From the NCBI RefSeq assembly GCF_051622035.1, contig NC_135355.1:23738486-23802485 (forward strand): a DNA stretch of 64,000 nucleotides. Direction: 5' to 3'. Shown here piece after piece: positions 11,748-22,634 of this stretch. The translations under genes were made by a program, and so were the position numbers. Position 1 is the first letter of the stretch, and each line of letters begins with the position of its first letter. The notes below the pieces were generated by a model, which was not told the origin of the DNA, did no database searches, and saw only the letters and a list, made by a program, of their open reading frames with translations. The DNA is from Arctopsyche grandis. Lineage: Eukaryota > Arthropoda > Insecta > Trichoptera > Hydropsychidae.

Positions 11748-13749
11748 ATGGAGAGATCATCCAAAGTCGGAACAGGCAAAGCTTTCAATAGCCAAGCAAA
11801 ACAATTAATATTAAATGTTTACATGTGGTGTGCACTTACACAAACATCTAATTCTTCGACGTTTCCTGTCATTGACATAGCTGCAAAAGCCCTAAAAGTT
11901 TCCAAATCTTCATTAAGCAAAATTATCAAAGAAAACAAAGATAACATATATGTACATATGTCTATCTTCTCCAACAAAAAAAAAAATAGAGAACACCAAA
12001 AATCCTATGTAGACAGTTTTGATGAAGATGTCATTAGGCGCACTATCCACAACTTTCATGTGACCGAAAAAAATTTGCCAACGCTTTCTCGAATATTAGA
12101 AAAATTAAAACAATGCATAGGGTTTACAGGCAAGCGCACTACTCTTCATAAGCTTTTGAAAAAATTGGATTCCACTGGACTGATATTTGTTTCAAGAGAA
12201 AATGTGTATTGTTTATAAAAGGATCACATTTTTAAGGTCGATAGCTCGATTTAGAGCAGTAGGTAGACCAATCGTGTATACCGATGAAACATATGTACAT
12301 ACATTCAACACACGTTAAGTCAATAGCGTGGGGAGATTCATCAGGAAGTGGCTTGAAAAATCCGGCATCCACAGGAGCGAGGTTTATAATTGTACACGCC
12401 GGTACAGAACGAGGCTTTATTCCAAATGCCTTTCTCATCTATAAGGCTCACCAAAGAACCGGAGACTATCACCATGACATGAACTTCGACAATTATATAA
12501 AATGGTTAACCGAGAAATTGATACCAAATTTGGAACCGAATTCTGTTGTGGTGATAGATAATGCGTCTTATCACTAGAGGTAGGACCGGAAGCGTGCCGT
12601 TCTTTATTTATCGTTCGCCGTGCATTGTTCATTTTTATGATGAACCTTTTTTTTGCACTCTAGCTTTGTAGTTTGTTCTATTTCCTGGAAAAAGGACGCT
12701 TCCGGTTCTACCTCTACTTATCACTAGTCACCGGAGCCTGAGGGGGCCGTGTATTGTTCAAAGGTTGTAAATGCATTGTTAAAGGTTTGCCGAACAATGG
12801 ATAGCACTGTGACTATCCTACCTCTACTTATCACTAGAGAGCGGGACGGAAATGCGCCAGCACAGGAAAAAATGCTCTCTAGAGATCAAAAAAAAAGGTT
12901 AACAATAGAAATTGTCAAAAGGATCCCGTTTCGGCGTATTCCGTCGCCGAAGACTGCTTATCACTAAAGAGCGGACCCAGAGCGAGCCGTTCATTGTTCA
13001 CATGTTGTAAATGCAGTGTTAAAGGTTTGCCGAACCTTTTTTACAAAGCATTTACAATAATTGAACAATAGACGGCGCGCTCTGGGTCCGCGCTTTACTT
13101 ATCACTAGAGGTAGGACCGGAAGCTTGCCGTTTATTGTTCAATTGTTGTAAATTCTTTGTAAAAAAGGTTCGGCAAACCTTTAACAATGCATTTACAACA
13201 TTTGAACAATAAACGGCCCCCTCAGGGTCCGGGCTTTACTTTTCACAATAAGATTCTTGACCCAGCGCCGACTTCAAATTCCAAAAAAGACATTATGAAG
13301 CAGTGGTTGACGGAAAAAAATATTTATTTCGACCCGCAAAGTTTAAAAGCAGAGCTTTATAAATTAGTATTGGAGAATAAATGTCGACATAAAAAAATTG
13401 TTATAGACTCTCTCTTCGAACAGCATGGTCATACATCTTTAAGGTTACCCCCATATCACCCGAAACTCAATCCAATTGAAAAGATATGGGCAGTAAATAA
13501 GGGATATGTGGCTTCAAGAAACGTCGAAATGACAATGGAGTGTAAAAAAACTTGTGCTTGAAAAAAGTGCCTTAATTAATGACGAGTGGAGTGTGATCAC
13601 GTAATAAAAGTAGAAGACCAATATATGAAAAGTGATCATGTAATGGACAAAATGGTTGACGACGATTTGTTGCATTTTACTGTCAACGATACACCGGATT
13701 CCTCGGACTTCGATTCAAACAAGGTTTTAAGCTATGTTGAGTTTGATTG
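11748..13749 (+). pseudogene. DD82E-type mariner/Tc1-superfamily transposase, interrupted
   Basis: The N-terminal part (11748-12218) has a helix-turn-helix region (AAKALKVSKSSLSKIIKEN). A frame change near 12210 leads to FLRSIARFRAVGRPIVYTDE, with the first catalytic Asp. A 4-bp microsatellite expansion right after ETYVH shifts the frame again, and 12284-12574 carries the second Asp in VVVIDNASYH. A 672-bp insertion (12575-13246) follows. Downstream, 13247-13561 continues exactly in register and has the third acidic residue in HPKLNPIEKIW. The acidic C-terminus ends near 13749. Skipping the insertion, exactly 82 residues separate the second Asp from the Glu. This is unlike the 34-41 of most Tc1/mariner groups but equals the spacing I recall for the DD82E 'Sailor' family. 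The element is inactive because of the frameshifts and the insertion. Confidence 0.8.
12575..13238. mobile_element. Array of five tandem hairpin MITEs sharing one 8-bp target motif
   Basis: Five units lie end to end: 12575-12716, 12725-12826, 12835-12956, 12965-13097 and 13106-13238. Each is preceded and followed by the 8-mer CTTATCAC (12567, 12717, 12827, 12957, 13098; the last copy at 13239 reads CTTTTCAC). Unit 1 has 20-bp terminal inverted repeats, TAGAGGTAGGACCGGAAGCG with one mismatch. Unit 4 has TAAAGAGCGGACCCAGAGCG-type ends. Unit 5 combines a unit-1-type left end with a unit-4-like right end. An interior segment (GTAAATGCA.TGTTAAAGG) is shared by units 2, 4 and 5. The 8-bp duplications suggest hAT-family mobilisation. 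The host is the DD82E transposase gene. Confidence 0.85.
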
Positions 13750-14305
13750 AAGAGTGATAAGTCATTTCGGACATTATTCTCTATCATTTTTAACTCTTCC
13801 ATATAATTTAAGAATGACGGCGTACCGTGATGTGAAATAAGGTCGGCTAAATTTTTTATGGCATTGAATCTTGAATGCCATATTACATTTTTCATTATCC
13901 TTTAAAGGTTTCTGATTTTCACTATCACTACTGAGAAATTCTTCATCTGAATTCGAAAAAATTCGTGATTCGACTTCAATATCTTAATTTTTGTATCTTT
14001 GATGAAAACATTCCCCTGGAAATGCGTCGATTTTTCGTTCCTCCCGCACAATTAAAATATAAATAATTTCACTGCAATATTATGGCAGCCGTGCAAAGAA
14101 GCATCAAATAAGTGAGATTGAATCGAATCTTAGTTTTGAATACGGTTTTGTTGACTTTTAAAAAGCTTATACCAAACGTCACTTTCGCTGTCAAATGTTG
14201 CGCTTTTAGTTTATGTGCAACGGCCGAAGGAAAAGTTTCTTAATCGACTTTAAATTTATAATCTTATAATTAATTAATCTTAAATCCTAATTGTTATAAT
14301 CTTCT
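13750..14305. other. Unassigned DNA downstream of the DD82E element
   Basis: Contains a 70-codon minus-strand frame (13895-13683) that partly overlaps the transposase tail. I do not recognise a protein family in it. Confidence 0.35.
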
Positions 14306-14317
14306 TATGTACTATGT

Positions 14318-14475
14318 ACTGTATGTACAAATAGCCAATAATTCGTCGATACTGTATGTTCAAATAGTCAATAATTCGTCGATACTGTATGTACAAACAG
14401 TCAATAATTCGTCAATACTGTATGTACAAATAGCCAATAATTCGTCGACACCGTATGCACAAATAGCCACATCCT
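14318..14475 (+). repeat. 33-bp minisatellite, about 4.8 copies
   Basis: The unit ATACTGTATGTACAAATAGC plus CAATAATTCGTCG repeats with a few substitutions. Because the unit length is divisible by three, the frame stays open (repeated LYVQIANNSSI), but there is no other sign of coding. Confidence 0.85.
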
Positions 14476-14479
14476 TTAA

Positions 14480-15175
14480 AATATTATAAAAGGAAAAAAA
14501 TATGAGTGCGTAATGTTTTCAATATTTTTATTATAAAACAATATTTTGAAATATTTACATAAAAAATAATCTCCAGTTTAATAAATAGTATATATGTATA
14601 TATGTATGTACATCAGTCAAACTATGACAAAAAAAAAACTATTATAATAGAGAACACATTTTAATACTATAGTTTAGCAATAATTAAATTTAGTAAAAAA
14701 AAGCTGTTACTGTGTATACCTAAATATATTATCTCACGAAGGTGTATTTTATATCACGATATGCACTAGTAAGAGGCATATTTTCTTCCCTCTAAAAATC
14801 TTCATAAATGTACTCAAAATGTATTGAGAATATTTATAAAGAATTTTATTCTAAAAAAGAAAATACCCCCCCCCCTCCCCTTTTACTAGTACGAATTGTG
14901 ACAATAATAATAAAAAAGTCTCCATAAATATATTCAATATATAAAATATTTACAATTATTGATTGAGTTCATAGATATGAATTATTGAAATTATTTTTTC
15001 CAAAATAAATTTCAAGACAACTGATTAATCAATTAAATAAATATTAAGTTATTAAAAATATAAGTACGTGTACAAAATAACAAAAAAATATATGCATATA
15101 AGAAAATCTCTTCATAATTTGTGAAAAATGAATTACGTTATGTAAAACTTGGTGAAATGTGATGTTTCGTTATGT
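14480..15175. other. AT-rich DNA, probable 3'UTR of the PPxY gene at its right end
   Basis: No coding stretch seen. A candidate polyadenylation signal for the minus-strand gene (AATAAA, plus-strand TTTATT at 14845-14850) lies about 330 bases past its stop codon. A poly-C tract lies at 14867-14880. Confidence 0.4.
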
Positions 15176-17392
15176 TCATATTCTAACAGCTTCATCATAT
15201 GATGGCGGAGGTGGGCAAGTCTCTGAAAATATACAATATATATGAATTCTCCATTGACAATATCAAAAAATCACTCTTTGAGCAATCACAATCGTTATAT
15301 AAATGAATGCAAACTATACCAAATCTTGAAGTCGAAGATTCAGTAAGATCTATTGTTGTGTATGCCGGAGGTGGAGCATGTACTACGGCACCAGTGGAAT
15401 TTGAAGATAACCCATCAGAATTTCGATTACCTGATATGGATGTTGGAGTATGGACTCTTCCTGTTACTACGAATATTGATGATTGTTGGTGAACGACACG
15501 TTTTCTACCTAAAACATGTGTAAAATATGTCTCAATATATGTAATTTTACATTATGACTAATCCTCTATACTAAAATGATAACAGATAAATAAGTTATGA
15601 AACAAAGCAAATTCAATATAAACTGATAAAAACAAATGAATTTTATTACAAAATTTGCTGTCACGATTGAAATACATACATACACGTTTTCCATTTCATA
15701 TAAATAACTAGTAGCCTGTGTGCACATAATAATAAAATATCGCAATTCTGATCAACGGAATTAATAACACTGTTCGACAAATGACGACATTTTTTTGTTT
15801 CAGAGACCAGATATGACTTTTATTATAGAATTATGCCCAGTGAACACGAATCTGGTAATAAAAAATGTTGTTTATCTAGAAATTCGGAGATAAATGTGTT
15901 TTATAAATCGCGCAATTTTTCTATATCTTGGTGTTGTTCGGTCGATGTCCCAAAATCCGTCAATTTCCTGTTCAAAATGAATATTGGAATCTATAGTCGG
16001 GTATTTTATCTTCCATTTGTAGTACCTTTCAGCTTTTAAATCTCTCTAAGTAGTCATCCAATTCAAATCAAAAGTCAAAAGTACGTATTTTCACTTGGGA
16101 TTTTTTCCCACTGTTAATACTATTTTGTATTGAGTTTTTTCTATTGAGACATGTTTATTGAGATAGTGTTCTGACCACACTATTTTTTGTTTTCGTTTAA
16201 AAGGGTTAATTGGAAGTGTGCTGAACTTTAAATCGGTAAAATTGCGAGCAAAAAGCTCGTACTAGTGTTTACTCGTATTTACACGAATCTGAATTAAATT
16301 AATATATTAAATTATCTTTATATGAGAATTAAATTAAATTCCACTTAGAAAAATCACATTTCGACTATTCTTGTGGATTAATAACAAAAATTCGTTTATT
16401 TTATCGAGGTAAGCCAGTTATCAATAGAATTTTTGATATTAATCCACAAGAATAATCGAAATATGATTTTTCTAAGTGGAATTTTATTTAATTCTCATAT
16501 AAAGATAATTTAATATATTATCCCTATTAATTCAATTCAGATTCGTGTAAATACGAGTAAACACTAGTACGAGCTTTTTGCTCGCAATTTTACCGATTTA
16601 AAGTTCAGCACACTTCCAATTAACCCTTTTAACCCAGATAGTCCTGAAACTTTTGATGAAACGAAAAAAAAATAGTGTGGTCAGAACAGTATCTCAATAA
16701 ACATGTCTCAATAGAAAAAACTCAATATAAAATAGTATTAACAGTGGGAAAAAATCCCAAGTGAAAATACGTACTTTTGACTTTTGATTTGAACTGAACA
16801 ACTACTTAGAGAGATTTTAAAGCTGAAAAGTACTACAAATGGAAGATAAAATATCCGACTATAGATTCCAATATTCATTTTGAACAGTAAATTGACAGAT
16901 TTTGAGACATCGACCGAACAATACCAAGATATAGAAAAATCGCGCGATTTAAAAAACACTGTATATCTCCAAATCTGGAGCCAATCAACTTTTTTTATTA
17001 CCAGATTCGTGTTTACTGGGCATAGATCTATAAGAAAAGTCATATCTCGTCTCTGAACCATTTTTCGTGTCGAACAGTGTAATTTATTAATAATTTAAAA
17101 TTTAATTAATGTCGGCCGATCATGTGAACGAAGTGATTTCCACAATATACGATTCCGAGAGGATAAAAAGAGACGGAGCAGTGTTAGCAGTGAGTACTTC
17201 GTACACACGCATGCACGCACGCATAGAACAATTATTATATAAGATAGGTATAGATACTTACGATTGTGAGGAGATACAACTTTGCAGCCATTGCAAAAAT
17301 ACATGCAAATTACCATCAAAGTGAAAATGGCAAATCCCACCGAGAAATAGAGTATCATACTCATTTTGATATGTTTAAGGCATCAGGTCAAT
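15176..17392 (-). CDS. Small single-pass membrane protein with two PPxY motifs (112 aa, spliced)
   Basis: Three coding exons: 17364-17262 (the exon begins at 17392 after a TTTCAG acceptor), 15508-15320 and 15222-15176. Donors are GTAAGTATCT and GTATAG; acceptors are TTTTAG and TTTTCAG. The coding total is 339 nt, exactly 113 codons. The start follows CATATCAAA, and an in-frame TGA lies just upstream. Residues about 4-24 form a transmembrane helix, followed by CNGCK and a basic HNRRKR stretch, so the C-terminus should be cytosolic. PPAY (81-84) and PPSY (103-106, near the end in PPPPSYDEAVRI) are WW-domain ligands typical of NEDD4-family ubiquitin-ligase adaptors such as Commissureless- or NDFIP-like proteins. 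I cannot name an orthologue; the NEDD4 role is inferred. The first intron holds a 1.3-kb foldback element. Further 5' non-coding exons probably lie upstream. Confidence 0.75.
15768..17079. repeat. 1.3-kb foldback (long palindromic) element inside an intron
   Basis: The left arm starts CACTGTTCGACA at 15768 and the right arm ends TGTCGAACAGTG at 17079. The two arms, about 580-600 bases each, are highly similar in inverted orientation. The spacer (about 16350-16475) itself contains a smaller inverted repeat (AATCCACAAGAATA type). One arm is repeated at 4197-4520. There are no transposase-like frames. The DNA right of it (17090-17215) also resembles the repeat near 4540-4740 in inverted orientation. 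Confidence 0.85.
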
Positions 17393-18005
17393 CTGAAATA
17401 ATAATAATAATTTACAATATACATATGTGAATTTCTTAATGAAAAATAAATAAATAAAATTGACATTTCAAAAGATAATAATAATTAGGGATTGTCGGTT
17501 TTTAAAACGAGGTATTTTTAATAAATTTGTAACATTCGAAAATCCGTTTTTTATGTCCAAAATACTCGTTTTGTCAGTTAATTTATTTATTCATATGCAT
17601 TATTTGTTCAAAACAACACCAATGATTAATTCGAGAAACCCTGACTCATCATACACGGAGATATTAATCTATTTTAACACATTTGTATGTATGTATTATA
17701 ATACATGTACATATGTATATGAAGATGTCACTTTTGAAGACACTCTTCTTCGAACATTGGCCCATTGCGCTCATATTCTACACCAGACTGTCTCAAACTG
17801 TGTTCCGCAAAACACTGCTGTTTCGCAAATAAATATCAACATAAATATGTAACGCAAAAGATACAATTGCATTATTTGATAAAGAAAAAACAACATAAAT
17901 CAATCATATGGCTTTAATTTTTTTTAAATTATGACTTAAATACCACACGAACAATATCAGCATTCCCTCAAATTATTGCATATAAAGTTCCATACTTATA
18001 TGCAG

Positions 18006-18200
18006 TGGCGTCACCCCAATTATGGAACAACGGGTTTCAAATTTTTTTTTCAAAAAATTTATTTTGAAAATATAATTATATATACATTTTTTTTCGTCTA
18101 AGGCACTATTACATGAAACTTCATTAAATTTCACAAGATTTTTCTAATTTTTGACAACAATTATATGAATTTTTAGACTAAATAACAGGTTTCCGAAAAC
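18006..18200 (+). mobile_element. Possible hAT-like left end
   Basis: CAGTGGCGTCACCCC at about 18004 resembles a hAT terminus, but I find no right end or target duplication. Confidence 0.25.
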
Positions 18201-18532
18201 CCATGGAAACCATTAGGGAGACAGCATTGCTTATATGTGTAGAAATTGCGAATAGTACGAGTATTCAATTGCATCATTAGATGAATTTCATTTAAAAAAA
18301 AAAATAGACTTAGTAATTTTTGATTACATACATACATATATACTCCTCATTTCACAGCATAGTGTATTCAAATTGTCTGTACCTCATTTGTGTTTTAACA
18401 AACTTTTGATTTAATATACTATTAAGTCTGATTTGTAAATAAACTATTTTTCTAAAATTCATATTAACAAACATCCCCTACACTATTAGTCAATTAAATG
18501 GGGATTTCACTGATGACAACTTCAATCACACG

Positions 18533-18731
18533 CAGTGCCGGTTTTAAGGGGGGGCTAGGTTGGGTAGCGCCCGAGGGCGCCGAACGATGCGCCAAAGGCG
18601 ATTTAAAATTTAAAATTAGAGCGCCAAAATCCATTCAAAATTTTAGATTAGAACGCCAAAGGCGAAAGTTCTTTCTAAGGATGTTTAGAAAAAATTGTCA
18701 GAGGGCGCCATCGGGTGTAAGGCCGGCACTG
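18533..18731 (+). mobile_element. 199-bp hAT-type MITE with perfect 8-bp target duplication
   Basis: Termini CAGTGCCGG...CCGGCACTG are flanked by identical ATCACACG at 18525-18532 and 18732-18739. The interior is GC-rich with GAGGGCGCC and GCGCCAAAGGCG repeats and has no coding capacity. The 120-codon frame across it is incidental. Confidence 0.92.
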
Positions 18732-18739
18732 ATCACACG

Positions 18740-20518
18740 ACAATATTCGAGCAAACAAAAATACTACACAGCAGCAAATTTGACTACAAAACAATATATT
18801 TTTTATTATTGCAATATATATGTAACATTGTTCCACCTTAAATACTCACTATCAAGTTAAGCGATAAATACGATTATTTTATAAGATCCTAAATACATAT
18901 ATCACAAACGTACTATTTCATACCTTCCAGCACCGTCACTATCTGTCTCATGATTGAAAAAATATATATTAGCAACTAACATATTTAAGTAATATGATTT
19001 CGTTAATACTTCTTTGAATATCTCACAATATTGAGATCTAGCAATTATCTTGTGTATTTCGATTGATGTAAATTCTATCATTATTTAAGTCTATAACTGT
19101 TTATCCTGTTCATAATTAACGCACCCAAACTCAAATTCCTCTAAATGTTTTCGATTCACATATCGCATTTAGTATGTAGTTTTTCAAACCAATTTACCAT
19201 CCAAAAACTGCCAATTTTTCAATATATATAGAACAAACTGTAAACTTACTACTAATATTGAGTCACTGATACTCACATGTTAAAAATTGTCGCGTCACAG
19301 GTAGACCCATGCACCTGAACGACAGTTATAAGTATGAGCAAAAATTTTAATTAATCATACCGACTACTATAATGGGATAGCCAAGATCAAACCTATTGTT
19401 TTTTTTATCTACTGATAACCTTATCAATAAGATACAATACGCATGTACATATATTCCGGCAAATCATGCCCATTGCTGGGTATTATCGATTGCAAGAATT
19501 GTAATACATGGAGTATTGCAATGTTAATGTCAAACAATCTTGTTTCCGAAACTGGAACAGCTTATTTTATAATGCTTAAATGGAAACGTCGTTAACCACC
19601 TTCAAAATAATTTACATGCATTTATGTATATTTAATCAATAAAATTGTTATCAACGTACATATGTATGTATGTATATAGACTTGACATGACATCTGGAAA
19701 TATGTACAAATTTCAGAAACAACTTTAATAATAAGTATAAATGTGATTTTATAGCCTACATACATATGTATTGTATAATGTCTGTATTGTAACCGTGATA
19801 AACTATTTTCAAATTCAATAAAAATGATTAAATTCAAAATAAGTCTGATAACCGACCAAAGTGGAATTCAATAACATTTAGCGCATTAATTTACTTTTGA
19901 GTATGTATTAAATAAACGTATTATAATATAATAATATAATATATGTACATATATAAAAACGGAAGGAATGTATGTGGTGGTGCATAGACAAGTATGGAGA
20001 TTTCAAAAAAACTAATTTTAGAATTATCAAGTTATTTAGGTGCCCGATTTCGATTATGACTACGATTACGACTTCGGTTGTGACTTCTTAAGGCAAAAAC
20101 ACACAGCGATGAACGTGGCACATGTTTTTTTTTACATAGTTTTAAACGTGCGAAAAAATGGGCCGTGCCTTGCACATATTCATGAAACGCCCAGCACGCA
20201 CCGTCCCAAAATGACCCCCTGGAGCGTTTTAGGTAAAATTGTATCCTTGTATTTATCCTTGCCTGATAGTGATCGATAACGGTGTATCCCATATTTGATG
20301 AAATGTAGGAGAACTTGTCGACATTCCACGTGCCACTAGGGTTTCTGAAAACCCGACGAATTCGGGTCCAATATTTTGAAAACCCGACAGATTCTGGTCG
20401 GATCTGGGTCCAAAATCAAAACCTTCCAATTTTAAATTCAACTTTTATTTATTTTTTATTTCGTATCATTATATTAGTAGTGAAAAGTGTAATTTTTTCT
20501 TCTTTAGTAATATATTAT
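18740..20518. other. AT-rich DNA with repeat fragments
   Basis: No gene recognised. Segment 19935-20045 (GCATAGACAAGTATGGAGAT) matches DNA at 39730-39755 and may be a Helitron 5' region. At 20050-20100 a run of CGATTACGA-like repeats occurs. Confidence 0.4.
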
Positions 20519-20520
20519 AA

Positions 20521-21300
20521 CTAGTGTTGGACCCGTTGATTTCAACGGGTGGTTTCGAAAAGGAATTGAAACTCGAATAAAAATAAAGTTAAAGATATTG
20601 AATCGACTGGTTTCGGAAAGAAATTGATGCACGAATTACGAATGACAAATTACGAAGTGATTACGAATTACGAATTACATTTTGTGCATCGCCGACGCCT
20701 CCGGCACCCCGGGGCCTTCGCCCCCGGCGCTTCTGTCGCTCCGGGGCCTTCGGCCCCAGCGCCACCGACGCCCTCAGCGCCCCCAATGCTTTCGGCACCC
20801 CGGGGGCTTCGCCCCCAGCGCCCCCGATGCCTCCGGCACCCCGGGCCCCGAGGCTTCGCCCCCAGCGCCCCCAATGCCTTCGGCGCCCCGGGGCCTGAAA
20901 AAACTGGGAAAATGAAAAAAATGAAAAAACTGAAAAACTGAAAAAAATGAAAAAACTGAAAAAATGAAAAAAATGAAAAAACTGAAAAAATGAAAAAACT
21001 GAAAAAAATGAAAAAACTGAAAAAATGAAAAAACTGAAAAAATGAAAAAAATGAAAAAACTGAAAAAATGAAAAAAAAAGAAAAAACTGAAAAAATGAAA
21101 AAAATGAAAAAAATGAAAAAACTGAAAAACTGAAAAAAAAGAAAAAAATGAAAAAACTGAAAAAAATGAAAAATATGAAAAGAAAAAAAAATTTGTTCCC
21201 CATACTGGTTGATTCATTATGTTCGGCGAGAGTTAGGACACACACCCACACACACACACACACACACACACAGATTACCGTATTTATATATATGATATGA
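20521..21300 (-). mobile_element. Helitron-like element carrying a GC-rich minisatellite and GAAAAAATGAAA tract
   Basis: On the minus strand it begins TCATATATATAAATACGG (5' end near 21295 or 21300, preceded by A). It ends in a hairpin, ACCCGTTGAAATCAACGGGT, followed by CTAG (20524-20521) and T, as in Helitrons. Inside, 20682-20900 is a GC-rich array of about 45-bp units (CCCGGGGCCTTCGCCCCCAG type). 20900-21185 is a purine-rich repeat of CTGAAAAAATGAAAAA, and 21240-21272 is a CA repeat. The long open frames on both strands here (105-215 codons) arise from these repeats and are not genes. Confidence 0.75.
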
Positions 21301-21705
21301 TATTCCAAATAGACAATAAATATGTAAAGTAATGTGAAATATCGACAGTAAAACAGAATGGTTGTATATTATAAAAATTAATAACATATTTTAATCAGGC
21401 TATTTGTTTACTGAAGTAAAAATTAATTATCAAATAAATACAGGTCAATATTAATATTCTTAAAACAATTCTCAGCAGAGGTATACCAATATTATCGGCA
21501 CATTTAGCAAATATGTGATTTTGTGTCCCTTTATTACTATCATTATTATTAAAGAATTTTTTATTTTTCCGAAAAATATAATGAAAACTATACCTATTCG
21601 GTATTAAATCGAAAACTATTCGGTCAAGAATAAAATGATTTTTTTAAGAGAATTACAAGAAATAATTAAAATAAAGTACTTACCGTTAGTGAAATCAGGT
21701 ATGAT
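21301..21705. other. AT-rich DNA, nothing recognised
   Basis: No coding stretch or bounded repeat seen. Confidence 0.4.
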
Positions 21706-21709
21706 GATG

Positions 21710-22590
21710 ATTAGGGCTTCTGACCCCTGGGTCGACCCAGGACAGACATTCCCGGGAATTCACGGGCTTTTTGTTGTCCCGTGTCCCGGGAATTCTTATA
21801 TCAAATCACAACAATTGGATTTTAAAAAATCTTGAAAATATACAACATTTTCACGACTGCACGAAGGGAAATAATAAATCAAATACACAAAGAATCGTAA
21901 AATATTCTCAAAGGTTTTTTGTTTAGCAGTACATATGTAAGTACAGCGCATTGCCAGAACGTGAAAGTTTTATGAGCATAATGGTTCTGTGCATTTGGCC
22001 AAAATCGTTTCTTGTAATTCTATTTTTGGAAAATCTCGATACGGAAGGATGAATTATTTATTATTACCTTACTGATGAATTATTCCGAGTATTGAAAATT
22101 AAAATCGAAGAAAGAAGAAGCCTATAACTGATTTTTTTAACATAAATTTTTAAAATTTATAATTTTATACCGAATAAAACATTCTTTAAATGTTGTAATA
22201 AAAGCGAATTTATATCATATGGTGAAACTATTATGAAGGGAGTACATATATCCTTCTTGTATTGACGATTCCACAATGGAAGACACTTTTTTAATGAAGA
22301 ATTAAACAAGGAGTTATCAAAGACAAATATGTATACAAAATAACGTAAATAAAAATAGCCTCGACTTTAAAAAATAAATTAAAATATACAGGCTGACAGA
22401 AGAAAAAAACGATAATTTAAAAAAATTGTTTTCGTCCCTTTTACCAATAAAACCAACTTCGACCAAAACTGAAAGAGTTTTTTCCATTGCTGGAAATTTT
22501 TGTACCAAATCTAGAAATAGACTTTCGGATTCTCATTTAAATATTTTAGTATTCTTAAGAAGCTACTTTAAATAAGTTTACTTTTATGAT
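21710..22590 (+). mobile_element. hAT transposon remnant
   Basis: At 21713 AGGGCTTCTGACCCCTGG starts a GC-rich terminal-like segment with CCCGGGAATTC repeats. Around 22440-22575 the plus strand encodes the end of a hAT transposase: the TERVFSIAGNFCTKSRNRLS segment is the classic C-terminal dimerisation motif. The intervening sequence is decayed, and no full transposase can be read. Confidence 0.65.
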
Positions 22591-22634
22591 TACATTTTAT
22601 ATTATGTGTTGCTTACTTTTTATATTTTATAAAT

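Noticed and set aside
13683-13895. 70-codon minus-strand frame considered as a gene
   Set aside because: Overlaps the transposase C-terminus on the other strand, lacks a recognisable domain and has no supporting splice sites.
14318-14475. Regular 33-bp repeats considered as a CRISPR-like array
   Set aside because: Units are contiguous without spacers; this is a minisatellite in a eukaryotic genome.
20624-21308. Overlapping open frames of 68-215 codons on both strands
   Set aside because: They arise from a GC-rich minisatellite and a GAAAAAATGAAA tract; the products are only Pro/Ala/Gly-rich or Phe/Ser-rich strings.
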